Positions 56,241 through 64,000 of a stretch of 64,000 bases of DNA are shown here, in pieces. Below the pieces are notes generated by a model. The model saw only the letters and a program-made list of their open reading frames with translations, searched no databases and was not told where the DNA came from. The position numbers were made by a program, and so were the translations under genes. Within the stretch, counting starts at the first letter, position 1, and every line of letters starts with the position of its first letter. This DNA is from an uncultured Ruminiclostridium sp. (lineage in GTDB: Bacteria; Bacillota; Clostridia; Oscillospirales; Ruminococcaceae), in the NCBI GenBank assembly GCA_934454635.1, contig CAKSFR010000001.1:203643-267642 (forward strand). Reading direction: 5' to 3'.

Positions 56241-57431
56241 CTATGAGAGCGAAAGCTCGGAAAACGGTTCGTCCGAGGACATAAACGGCAGCAGAACGCT
56301 GTATTTTCCGCCGAATATCATCAGTTTTTCGCCCGACGGTGAAATTAAAACAGGGTACGTTTCGCTTATGTACATGGGTGCGTCAACCATATCAAAATTT
56401 CTGCCGCCCACGCGCGAAAGTGAAATTGTAACAAGCGAGGGTTGGTCGATTTCAGTTTCTATCGTCCACCAACCGTTCCAATGCTCCTCAAATTCGGCTT
56501 CGCCGCTGTATTTCCAGTCGAGCGAAACAGATGTATCCGCGTTAAATTTAAGCGAAAAAACTGCATTTTTGCCGTTCCATGCGGGTTTACTTACCGTCCA
56601 TTCGCTTCCGTTTTCGCCCGCAATCCCCAATTCCGTCGTACCTAGCCAGCCCGTCGAGAGATATTCCTCATAATTCAAGTTCATATCATAACGGTTAGTA
56701 AAATCCAGCGCGAACGGGTCAACTCCCTCCGCCGATATATCGAGCCTTCCAAGAGCGTTTAGCGCAGGTTCCCAGACCGCACTGTCACCGTCCGACACAA
56801 TCGTAACGTTCGTGTCATGTTCATACGAACTCTTGTCGGCATTGCAGAACACAAGTATCGGTTCGCCGCTCTCCGAGCGGTACGCGACCTCGTCGGTAAC
56901 AAGCTCAAACGTGTCATAGTCCCAGTGTATGCGGTTCACGGCAACAGAAGCCGCTTCGCTGCGCGGAATAATGCAGTAAAGATGTCCTGCGCTGCCGACA
57001 ATTCGTTCTTCGGGAATTTCCGCGATAAACGGGTTGTCGGTGAGCTGACAGGGATTGCTTCCACGAAGCCACACGTCAAGCGGGTCGCCGCAGTCCGCCG
57101 AATAATACCCGAGGTATGACGCCGCAAAAAGCTGCGAGGTTCCCACCATTGAACCGCGTATATTCTCAATCGCGTTAGCGACTTCTTCGCGTACCGGCAT
57201 TGTTTTGTCGGTGTCGGCTTCGCTTTCGGGAACGCTCGTTTCCTCGGAAAGCGGAGCTTCATTCGTTTTTTCCGTTTCAGCCTGCGGCGCTGATGTTTCG
57301 GACTGCGCGGCCACGCTTTGCAGCGTTTGTTCCGCTGTGGTCGGTTCGGTGCCGCTTTGCTGCTTATCGGTGCATGAACCGAGCATGACCGCTGCGGTTA
57401 TCAAACATATTATGCGATTTATATTTTTCAT
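56241..57431 (-). CDS. Lipoprotein of unknown function with long acidic linker
   Basis: 396 residues. Signal peptide NINRIICLITAAVMLGSC with lipobox; residues 20-75 are a Thr/Glu/Ser-rich linker. The mature part has Trp-rich beta segments (WNGKNAVFSLKFNADTSVSLDWKYSGEAEFEEHWNG split by loops, GWWTIETEIDQPSLV), suggesting one or two beta-sandwich domains that may bind sugar or protein. ATG 57431 follows AAAGGA. Function not assigned. Confidence 0.75.
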   Translation of the reverse strand: MKNINRIICLITAAVMLGSCTDKQQSGTEPTTAEQTLQSVAAQSETSAPQAETEKTNEAPLSEETSVPESEADTDKTMPVREEVANAIENIRGSMVGTSQLFAASYLGYYSADCGDPLDVWLRGSNPCQLTDNPFIAEIPEERIVGSAGHLYCIIPRSEAASVAVNRIHWDYDTFELVTDEVAYRSESGEPILVFCNADKSSYEHDTNVTIVSDGDSAVWEPALNALGRLDISAEGVDPFALDFTNRYDMNLNYEEYLSTGWLGTTELGIAGENGSEWTVSKPAWNGKNAVFSLKFNADTSVSLDWKYSGEAEFEEHWNGWWTIETEIDQPSLVTISLSRVGGRNFDMVDAPMYISETYPVLISPSGEKLMIFGGKYSVLLPFMSSDEPFSELSLS

Positions 57432-57450
57432 GGTATATCCTTTCATTCGA

Positions 57451-57936
57451 TTACGCCCACGGATCCTGTTCCGCGGGAATTCGTATTCCGCTCAGAACAC
57501 TTGAATACTCCCAGAGAAACCATTCATTGCCCTTTTGGCGCAGCTTTATCGGGCGCGGCGAATCCGCACCCGCCGTTTTTAGGAAAACGCGGATATATCC
57601 CGCCTCAATGTCCTGCGGGCGCGGGTCGGGAAGGACTTCAAGTGTGAAGCTCGTCGGCGTGTAGCCGTTTTGCGGGGTTGCCCCATCAAAATACGCGCGC
57701 GGGAGATATTCCTTTCCGCGAAGCCTGTCGCGTAGGAACTGCCCGTCGTAAGGCGTCATCGGACGCGGTCCGCGCAGCATATTCATGGCTTCCGTCCCCT
57801 CTTCCTTATTTTTATTGTAAAGCTCAAGCGCGCACAGAAACAGCGCGCAAGTGTTTTCGGGCGCGGACAGCCCTATCTGCGCCGCAGCCTTGAATTCCTG
57901 CAAATTTTCGGGCAGTTTTGTAAATGTGACCTGCAT
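57451..57936 (-). CDS. DUF6935-like protein
   Basis: 161 residues, cytoplasmic. Segments MQVTFTKLPENLQEFKAAA, MLRGPRPMTPYDGQFLRDRL, YTPTSFTLEVLPDPRPQ and KGNEWFLWEYSS ... RIPAEQDPWA match a small conserved Clostridia family I know as DUF6935, of unknown function. Start at ATG 57936 after AAAAGGAG; longer frames extend into non-coding DNA. It precedes two lipoprotein genes on the same strand. Confidence 0.75.
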   Translation of the reverse strand: MQVTFTKLPENLQEFKAAAQIGLSAPENTCALFLCALELYNKNKEEGTEAMNMLRGPRPMTPYDGQFLRDRLRGKEYLPRAYFDGATPQNGYTPTSFTLEVLPDPRPQDIEAGYIRVFLKTAGADSPRPIKLRQKGNEWFLWEYSSVLSGIRIPAEQDPWA

Positions 57937-58085
57937 AATTCTTCTCCTTTTCATATTGAAATATTTTTCCATATTCATTCTAGCACACAAAATCAGACCG
58001 CGCCCTATACTTTTGTACAGTTTTTTCAAAAAAATTCCCCGAAAAATTCGGGGAGTTTGTTCGCATCATATTAAAAACGGGTACC

Positions 58086-58721
58086 CTAATCGTCTTGCTC
58101 ATCCGCAAGGTCAGCGATAAGCTTTGCGCTGCTCACCGCAAGCGCAAGCTGGAGTTTGTTTTCAAGATTCGTTTTTTGGAGCATATTGGTGACGTGATAT
58201 TTCACGGTCGTTACTTCGACGCCCATAGCCTCGGCGATACGTCCGTATGACATTCCTTTAACGAGGTAGCGCAGCACTTTCATCTCAGTACGGGTAAATT
58301 CAGTACTTTTCGCCGTGCCTATTTCCACAGTCGGCGGCGCGTCGGGGAAAATATGTTCTCCCGCCGCCGTTCTGTGGATAATGTCGGTCAAAGTTTCCTC
58401 CGATGCGTCCTTGTACCAAAGGCTGTCCGCGCCGACAGCTTTTGCCTTTTCGAGTATATCGTAGTCCACAAGCGACGTTACCACGACGATTTTCACGGCG
58501 GGGCTTTCTCGCTTTATCTTCTCTGCTGCGGAAAGTCCGCTTTCGCGGTGTTCCGTCTGAACGTCCATAAGTACCATATCTATCCCGCCGCCCGCACACA
58601 ATTCCGGGGCACTTCCCGCGCAGGAAACCGAAGCGGCGACCCGCCAGCCGTCCTCGCGGCAAACATAGCTTTCGAGAAGGCTGCGTATCATTTTCTGATC
58701 CTCGACTATCATAATGTTCAT
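58086..58721 (-). CDS. LuxR/NarL family response regulator
   Basis: 211 residues. The receiver domain has the acidic pair VEDQKM, phospho-Asp in MVLMDVQTEH, Thr/Ser and Lys (WYKDAS). The C-terminal helix-turn-helix is LuxR type (RTEMKVLRYLVKGMSYGRIAEAMGVEVTTVKYHVTNML split by its turn). ATG 58721 follows AAAGG by nine bases, and the kinase stop codon lies at 58,727. It is the last gene of a sensor-kinase-regulator operon. Confidence 0.93.
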   Translation of the reverse strand: MNIMIVEDQKMIRSLLESYVCREDGWRVAASVSCAGSAPELCAGGGIDMVLMDVQTEHRESGLSAAEKIKRESPAVKIVVVTSLVDYDILEKAKAVGADSLWYKDASEETLTDIIHRTAAGEHIFPDAPPTVEIGTAKSTEFTRTEMKVLRYLVKGMSYGRIAEAMGVEVTTVKYHVTNMLQKTNLENKLQLALAVSSAKLIADLADEQDD

Positions 58722-58726
58722 TTTTC

Positions 58727-59668
58727 TCACCCTTTCAGCGGCAGCGTTACCGCAAGTTCAAAGTGCGGTGCGCTGCGAACGGTCATTTCGCCGCCGTTTT
58801 TTTCTATCTGCCTGCGCAAAGCGGAAAGACCGCCGCCCTCAGCGATTTCCCCGCGCGGCACAGAGCCGTTGTTCGTTATCGTTACCGTGCAGAACGCGCC
58901 GTTCATTTTGCACACGGCGTAAACTGCGTTGCCGCCTGCGTGACGCACACAGTTGGTTATACATTCACGCAGCGCAAGTGCAAAAAGTCCGCGCAAACGC
59001 TCGCTCTCGGGAAAATCCCCTTCTGTAACAAGCTCAACTCCAAGCTCGTCGGCGCGGTTTTTCGCATATATAAGCGCGTCGGGCGGCTCAGGCATATTAT
59101 TCGCTCGCGCAAGCAAAGCTATTGATTTTTCCCAGGCTGCCGCCTTTTCTCGTATCTCGTCAAGCTCCGCCCCGCCGAGAAGCGCCTTTCTCGCCGAAAG
59201 TATGCTGTGCCCAATGTCATCATGCACGTGCATTTTCATATCAAGCGTTTCTTCCTCCCGCACAATGTCGGGAATTTTTTCAAAAAGCTGCCGCGCTCGG
59301 CGATTTGACTCAGCGAGAAATTCGTTATCGGCGCGAAGCTCGTTTTGCCGCTCGACAAGCTCCGTAACGTCCGCCGCAGTCATCTGCGTATAACGCCTGC
59401 CGCCGCTTGTAATGACCTCCTCGCACGCAAAACGCAGCGCTGTTTCATCGGGAAAGCTGTAAATATTCGGAGCTCCGCTTAACCGAATAACATTTTCGGG
59501 CGGATTTTCCAGCGCGGCGTTGATTTCCGAGAGCGTCTGAAAGCCCCCGCCGAGCAGCATATCACCGACATGGAGCATACGGCGGTTCACAAGCCGCACA
59601 ATCCCCCGTGAATCGAAAAAGCAAACCGCAATCGGAAGATTATCAAAACTTTCCTTGATTATATCCAC
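58727..59668 (-). CDS. Soluble sensor histidine kinase (DesK/NarX type)
   Basis: 313 residues, no membrane helix. An N-terminal PAS-like domain (SFDNLPIAVCFFDSRGIVRL) leads to a dimerisation helix with the phospho-acceptor His in HVHDDIGHSIL and a HATPase domain (RECITNCVRHAGGN for the N box; ITNNGSVPRGEIAEGGGL for the G boxes). This is the HisKA_3-type partner of the LuxR regulator downstream. GTG 59668 follows GAGAGG by eight bases. The membrane sensor encoded just upstream may give it its input. Confidence 0.9.
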   Translation of the reverse strand: MDIIKESFDNLPIAVCFFDSRGIVRLVNRRMLHVGDMLLGGGFQTLSEINAALENPPENVIRLSGAPNIYSFPDETALRFACEEVITSGGRRYTQMTAADVTELVERQNELRADNEFLAESNRRARQLFEKIPDIVREEETLDMKMHVHDDIGHSILSARKALLGGAELDEIREKAAAWEKSIALLARANNMPEPPDALIYAKNRADELGVELVTEGDFPESERLRGLFALALRECITNCVRHAGGNAVYAVCKMNGAFCTVTITNNGSVPRGEIAEGGGLSALRRQIEKNGGEMTVRSAPHFELAVTLPLKG

Positions 59669-59680
59669 GAAATTCACCTC

Positions 59681-61312
59681 TCATACGGTCATGCTGAAGC
59701 AGAATATCCCGTCGTCGTCACGTTCGGCGATAAGTCCATTGAAGCGTTCGTCCGAAATTTCGACTTTTTCGCCACATTCCGCACAGATGTTCACAAAAAG
59801 CGCGCCGCCGCACTCCTCGGCAAAAAACAAAAGCTTTGAAAGCGATGAAAACCCCGTTTCAACAACGGCTTCAAACAGGTCGTAAGCTCGGCATATTTTT
59901 TCGGACGGGAGTTCGCCGTCCCCGTTTATTTCCGTGTGACATTCCATCCCGCAAAGCCGCAGATTTTCCGCTGATTCTCCAAGACACAGCCGCAGCTCGC
60001 AAAGGGGTATCGTGCTTTTACGGCTGCCGAGAAAGACCAGATTGCTGCGGCGCTTGACGTATGTTCCGATAACGGCGACCTGTCCCAGAATATGCCTTGC
60101 TTCGGCAATATCCTCCGCGCTCCGCAGGCGCTGCAAAAGCGAGCTAAGCAGTGCCGTCTGCTCCGAGGTCTGTTCCTCGATCAGGTCAAAAAGCCGATTT
60201 TTTTCTTCAATGCGAAGCTGCCTCGCCTTCTGTTCGTTTTCCTCTTTTAGGACATCGCCCATGTCCCAGAGTTCCTCTCGGGTCATTTCAAGTTCGCGGG
60301 TGACTGCGGTAAGCTCCGAAATATCCTCCTGCCAGAAAACATATCCGCGGCGTATAGCGCTGCATTTCAGCATTGTTTTTTCATCAAGCCGCACCGCGCC
60401 GCCCACAGCCCTCTCCATGCTCCCGTTGGGAAGCGGCAGAACATCTGACGAGGTGTGCAGAACCCGCAGTTTTTTGTCGGTTATCTGAGCGCGGATCGTA
60501 CTCGCCGCAAAAAGCCGATCATAGTCCTTATTGGACTGTATCAGTCCGCAGCGGATACAACACTCAAAAATGCTCACGATAAACAGGCACATGGTGACTG
60601 TCATATCACCGGCGATAAGCCATACCCAGTACACCCCGTTTATGTACGCGCAGCCGTATGCGAATACAAGCACGAGCGGAACAAGCGGCAGCCACAGATA
60701 TGACCCGCCATGAGGAATTTTGCAGCGGATAAGCATTATCGCAAATGCCGCCGAAACGCATAGTATTATCCAGCCGACAACTATATAATAGCCCACTCCG
60801 TAGGCGTAATCACTGTCGCTCATAACCCCCGTCGGAAACGAAAACACAAAACCGTGCAGGTCGTTTGTTAACACCAGCGCAAGCATCAGTACTGTAGGTA
60901 TGCAAAGCAGAAACGTCCGCCGCGGCAGGCGATAATTTTCGGACTTGCCGAGCAAAAGTGCAACAAAAAGTGCAATAAGCGGAATAAAAAGCATGGGCAG
61001 ATAGTAGAAATACCAGAGGTGCCGCTGTGCGTCTACGCTTTCCGCAAACGAAAATTTTACCGTCCGAAGCACCAGCCACAGCACCATAAGCGCCGATATT
61101 GCCGAGAGATACTGCCGTACCTGTCGGCGTATTATTCTTTTTCCGACGGAAATTCCCCACGCCGACATAAGCGCAATATATATCACACCGCGCACAAGAC
61201 CCATCCACGGAATGTTGCGCCCTATGCGCGTCAACACCCTCAGAAACGCCGCACAGACGGTCAGAATTATGAATATCGCCGCAAAAACTGCCGATTTATT
61301 TATTTTCTTCAC
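59681..61312 (-). CDS. 7TM membrane sensor with degenerate kinase-like C-terminus
   Basis: 543 residues. Residues 1-250 hold about eight hydrophobic helices, like the histidine kinase N-terminal 7TM region. A PAS-like linker follows (RRGYVFWQEDISELTAV), then a coiled coil and a region where a kinase core is expected (IEEQTSEQTALLSSLLQRLR). It lacks a usable phospho-acceptor His, and its ATPase region (YDLFEAVVETGFSSLS) lacks the N-box Asn and any G box. It probably signals through the adjacent kinase. GTG 61312 follows GGCGGAG. Confidence 0.8.
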   Translation of the reverse strand: MKKINKSAVFAAIFIILTVCAAFLRVLTRIGRNIPWMGLVRGVIYIALMSAWGISVGKRIIRRQVRQYLSAISALMVLWLVLRTVKFSFAESVDAQRHLWYFYYLPMLFIPLIALFVALLLGKSENYRLPRRTFLLCIPTVLMLALVLTNDLHGFVFSFPTGVMSDSDYAYGVGYYIVVGWIILCVSAAFAIMLIRCKIPHGGSYLWLPLVPLVLVFAYGCAYINGVYWVWLIAGDMTVTMCLFIVSIFECCIRCGLIQSNKDYDRLFAASTIRAQITDKKLRVLHTSSDVLPLPNGSMERAVGGAVRLDEKTMLKCSAIRRGYVFWQEDISELTAVTRELEMTREELWDMGDVLKEENEQKARQLRIEEKNRLFDLIEEQTSEQTALLSSLLQRLRSAEDIAEARHILGQVAVIGTYVKRRSNLVFLGSRKSTIPLCELRLCLGESAENLRLCGMECHTEINGDGELPSEKICRAYDLFEAVVETGFSSLSKLLFFAEECGGALFVNICAECGEKVEISDERFNGLIAERDDDGIFCFSMTV

Positions 61313-61350
61313 GCTCCGCCCGCCTTTCTGTATGCTTTTCTGTGCCAACA

Positions 61351-61379
61351 ATTATACCACAAATTTCAATTGCTTTCAA
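61351..61379 (-). promoter_or_regulatory. Promoter of the sensor-kinase-regulator operon
   Basis: Minus strand: TTGAAA, 17-base spacer ending in TGTGG, TATAAT, 39 bases before the GTG start. Between this and the hsdM promoter (61,380-61,554) I see no gene or clear structure. Confidence 0.8.
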
Positions 61380-61554
61380 CCCACTATTCATCATACTTCG
61401 CCATTTTAGCATCGTGGCATCACTCAACCGTCAGCATTTTCCGAAATTGCATTGCAATTCGCTTATAGAAGTGCCGTGTCCCCACGCCTGTAAAAGTGTA
61501 ATTGAAAGATATACTCTCATCACACTTCCCATGGTGTAAAAAATACAGGTTGTA

Positions 61555-61597
61555 TCAAATATATGGCATTGTAAATTTGTCAAATATATGGTATAAT
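61555..61597 (+). promoter_or_regulatory. hsdM promoter with direct repeats
   Basis: TTGTAA (61569-61574), 17-base spacer, TATAAT (61592-61597). The sequence TCAAATATATGG occurs at about 61555-61566 and 61580-61591, one copy before the -35 box and one inside the spacer, a possible operator pair. Confidence 0.7.
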
Positions 61598-61658
61598 ATA
61601 ATAAATGTATACTTATACCGAAATCCCGCGTAAAACAAATACATAAGGAGTAAAAGCA

Positions 61659-63263
61659 ATGGCTGAAAACGAAAACAACAAGGAACTTCTGAGCGTTCTG
61701 TGGGCAGGCGCGGATATTCTCCGCGGAAAAATGGACGCTAACGAGTACAAGAACTATTTGTTAGGCATAGTGTTCTATAAATACCTCTCCGACAGTTTCC
61801 TGACCCATGTTTACGACCTGCTGAACAACAAGGAACCCGAAAACATGACAGTTGCCCAAAGAGCATACGAGGAAGTTTTTTCTACCGAGGACGCCGAGGA
61901 ACTTCTCGAGGACATAAAGGAAAGCTATCATTACACGATAGACCCCGAACTTACATACACCAAAATCGCGGAGGCGGCGAACAATAACGCATTCCAGCGT
62001 GAAACGCTGCAAAAGGCGTTCAACAATGTAGAGCAATCTGACAGTAAATTTGCAAATCTTTTTGCAGATATTGACCTTTATTCAACGAAGCTTGGAATGG
62101 GAGAGCAGAAACAGTCGAGTGTAATATCTGAGCTTATTAAAACAATCAACAACGCAAATCTTTTGGAGCGAAATGGCGATATACTCGGTGATACTTACGA
62201 GTTTCTTATCGGAAAATTTGCAAGTGAAACGGGCAAAAAGGCGGGCGAATTCTATACTCCGCAGGAGGTTTCGCAGACACTCACACGCATAGCGATCAAA
62301 GGTCAGGAGGACAAGCAGGGGCTTCTGGTATATGACCCTGCAATGGGCTCCGGATCGCTGCTGCTGAACGCAAAGAAGTATTCAAATCAGCCGAACTATA
62401 TCCACTATTTCGGTCAGGAGCTGAATACGACTACATTCAACCTTGCAAGAATGAATATGTTCCTGCACGGCGTTGACCCGGAAAACCAGACCCTCAGAAA
62501 CGCCGATACCTTTGACGCTGACTGGCCTACCGATGAAGAAACCGACTTCGATTTGGTTCTGATGAACCCTCCCTATTCGGCAAATTGGTCCGCTGCACAG
62601 GGATTTCTGAATGATTCCCGTTTCTCCGATTACGGAGTTCTTGCACCGAAATCAAAGGCGGATTACGCTTTCCTGCTTCATGGCTACTATCATCTGAAAA
62701 ACACCGGTACAATGGCGATAATTCTGCCCCACGGCGTGCTTTTCAGAGGAGCAGCCGAGGGCAAAATCAGACAGAAGCTTGTTGACAGCGGCGCTATTTA
62801 TGCGGTTATCGGACTTCCCGCTAACCTGTTCTATAACACCTCTATCCCGACAACGATAATTGCTCTGAAAAAGAACCGCCAGGGTCGCGACATTCTGTTT
62901 ATCGACGCTTCCGGCCGGTTTGAAAAGGGCAAGAACCAGAACAAACTTACTCAGGCAAATATCGACCACATAATTCAGCTTTATGCCGACCGAAAGGACG
63001 TTGACAAGGAAGCGCACCTTGCAAGCTACGATGAAATCAAGAGCAACGACTACAACCTCAATATTCCGCGCTATGTAGACACATTCGAGCAGGAAGAGGA
63101 AATCAGCCTTGCTGATATTGCTGCCGAGCTTTCCGACCAAGACAGGGAAATCAAGACAGCACAGAGCGAACTTCTCGCTCAGTTTGCAGAGTTGACAGCC
63201 TCCGACGAACAGGCACAAGCTGAAATATCGGCTCTTATGAAAACTTTGGAGGGATTATTTTGA
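61659..63263 (+). CDS. hsdM: Type I restriction-modification methyltransferase subunit
   Basis: 534 residues. The N-terminal helical domain (LWAGADILRGKMDANEYKNY) precedes the N6-adenine methyltransferase core: VYDPAMGSGSLLLNA (motif I, AdoMet binding) and LVLMNPPYSANW (motif IV, NPPY catalytic). A C-terminal coiled coil contacts HsdS. GGAGT precedes the ATG. The stop overlaps the TTG start of hsdS. The restriction subunit hsdR is not in the window and may lie beyond it. Confidence 0.96.
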   Translation: MAENENNKELLSVLWAGADILRGKMDANEYKNYLLGIVFYKYLSDSFLTHVYDLLNNKEPENMTVAQRAYEEVFSTEDAEELLEDIKESYHYTIDPELTYTKIAEAANNNAFQRETLQKAFNNVEQSDSKFANLFADIDLYSTKLGMGEQKQSSVISELIKTINNANLLERNGDILGDTYEFLIGKFASETGKKAGEFYTPQEVSQTLTRIAIKGQEDKQGLLVYDPAMGSGSLLLNAKKYSNQPNYIHYFGQELNTTTFNLARMNMFLHGVDPENQTLRNADTFDADWPTDEETDFDLVLMNPPYSANWSAAQGFLNDSRFSDYGVLAPKSKADYAFLLHGYYHLKNTGTMAIILPHGVLFRGAAEGKIRQKLVDSGAIYAVIGLPANLFYNTSIPTTIIALKKNRQGRDILFIDASGRFEKGKNQNKLTQANIDHIIQLYADRKDVDKEAHLASYDEIKSNDYNLNIPRYVDTFEQEEEISLADIAAELSDQDREIKTAQSELLAQFAELTASDEQAQAEISALMKTLEGLF

Positions 63264-64000
63264 CGAAAAACAAACAGAATGTACCGCAGGTACGCTTCAA
63301 AGGTTTTACTGATGATTGGGAACAGCGGGAGTTGGGTGAAATTGCTGATATTGTCGGCGGGGGTACTCCAAGTACTTCCAATCCTGATTATTGGGACGGG
63401 GATATAGATTGGTATGCTCCAGCCGAAATTTCCGAACAAATTTTTATAAATTCAAGTTCAAGAAAGATTACTAAAAGTGGATTTGAAAATAGTTCTGCTA
63501 AAATGCTACCTGTTGGAACAGTATTATTTACTTCCCGTGCAGGTATCGGCAAAACCGCTATATTGTGCAAAGAAGGCTGTACAAATCAAGGCTTTCAATC
63601 TATTGTTCCTCATGAAAATGAACTTGATTCTTATTTCATTTTTTCACGTACAGAAGAACTAAAAAGATACGGTGAAACAAAAGGAGCTGGTTCGACTTTT
63701 GTAGAAGTATCAGGAAAGCAAATGACAAATATGACCTTAATGATGCCGACATTATTTGAAGAACAACAGCAAATCGGCACCTATTTTCGCAACCTCGACC
63801 ACCTCATCACCCTTCATCAGCGTAAGTGTGAAACACTGCAAAAATTGAAAAAATCCATGCTCCAAAAAATGTTTCCGAAAAATGGAAGCCATTTTCCGGA
63901 AATTCGGTTCAAAGGTTTTACTGACGCTTGGGAACAGCGGGAGTTGGGTGAAATTGCTGATATTGTCGGCGGGGGTACTCCAAGTACTTCCAATCCTGAT
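63260..64000 (+). CDS. hsdS: Type I restriction-modification specificity subunit (3' end missing)
   Basis: The first 247 residues are present. TRD1 (about 10-190: FKGFTDDWEQRELGEIADIV, WYAPAEI, GIGKTAILCKEG) is followed by a coiled-coil spacer (FRNLDHLITLHQRKCETLQKLKK split by its turn) and the start of TRD2. TTG 63260 overlaps the hsdM stop (TTGA), giving coupling. HsdS recognises the bipartite target sequence. The first 32 codons of TRD2 repeat those of TRD1 almost exactly; the frame runs off the window edge. Confidence 0.94.
   Translation, partial: MTKNKQNVPQVRFKGFTDDWEQRELGEIADIVGGGTPSTSNPDYWDGDIDWYAPAEISEQIFINSSSRKITKSGFENSSAKMLPVGTVLFTSRAGIGKTAILCKEGCTNQGFQSIVPHENELDSYFIFSRTEELKRYGETKGAGSTFVEVSGKQMTNMTLMMPTLFEEQQQIGTYFRNLDHLITLHQRKCETLQKLKKSMLQKMFPKNGSHFPEIRFKGFTDAWEQRELGEIADIVGGGTPSTSNPD
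63293..63388 (+). repeat. hsdS direct repeat, copy 1 (start of TRD1)
   Basis: 96 bases encoding RFKGFTDDWEQRELGEIADI and onward to TSNPD. Its second copy lies 612 bases (204 codons, in frame) downstream with only about four differences. Confidence 0.9.
63905..64000 (+). repeat. hsdS direct repeat, copy 2 (start of TRD2)
   Basis: Same 96 bases at the start of TRD2, truncated by the window edge. Differences are limited to the codons around FTDAW. Confidence 0.9.

Overview
The window looks like chromosome of an anaerobic, carbohydrate-degrading Clostridia (Bacillota), most like the Ruminococcus/Oscillospiraceae group. This is inferred from the RNase J/DHH-phosphodiesterase/L9/DnaB operon, an [FeFe]-hydrogenase-like sensor cluster, cytoplasmic and lipoprotein glycosidases, BspA-type leucine-rich and fibronectin III surface proteins, and Firmicute-style ribosome binding sites and promoters. 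No rRNA, tRNA or CRISPR array was seen.

Positions 1-15,700 are conserved core genome. They hold an anti-sigma-like ATPase, a hydrogenase-like iron-sulfur protein, DRTGG and PHP proteins, a GH13 amylase, a membrane protein with a GT2 glycosyltransferase, the run rnj / DHH phosphodiesterase / rplI / dnaB / tilS, and hpt-ftsH.

Positions 15,700-34,400 are carbohydrate and accessory genes: two divergent SGNH esterases, a Cu/Zn superoxide dismutase, a large serine recombinase fused to a SpoVT-like C-terminus, a flavodoxin, divergent lacZ/AraC genes, a Y-family polymerase with a YolD-like partner, an orphan sugar-binding lipoprotein, an AraC/GH16 operon and a GH5 cellulase. From about 29 kb the DNA becomes a graveyard. 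It contains a scar of lacZ-araC, a membrane-protein fragment, a chemoreceptor fragment, a dead MATE exporter and a broken GLUG/fibronectin surface protein.

Two families of non-autonomous elements are scattered here. Family A (four copies, 178 bp when full length) has GGAAGC termini and CTAA-type target duplications like the IS5 group. Family B (three copies, 99-100 bp) has exact TTA duplications.

Positions 40,300-48,200 hold regulators (LytTR-PAS, TetR with a PEP-utilising enzyme, and a LytTR response regulator with a GHKL kinase followed by a 14-codon ORF). Positions 48,200-54,100 hold the most interesting locus: a protein with a Ser/Thr/Lys-rich N-terminus and a papain-like C39-type C-terminus, followed by an array of intact and broken lipoprotein cassettes. 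The genes are joined by a recurrent 17-nt overlap in which one reading frame ends a protein and another starts the next lipoprotein. It resembles a toxin (or secreted protease) with an expanding immunity/lipoprotein array.

Positions 54,100-61,400 (minus strand) hold decayed surface-protein genes, two lipoproteins, a DUF6935-like protein and a three-gene signalling operon (membrane sensor, kinase, LuxR-type regulator). The window ends in a type I restriction-modification locus (hsdM, hsdS) whose specificity gene carries near-identical direct repeats at the start of both target recognition regions.
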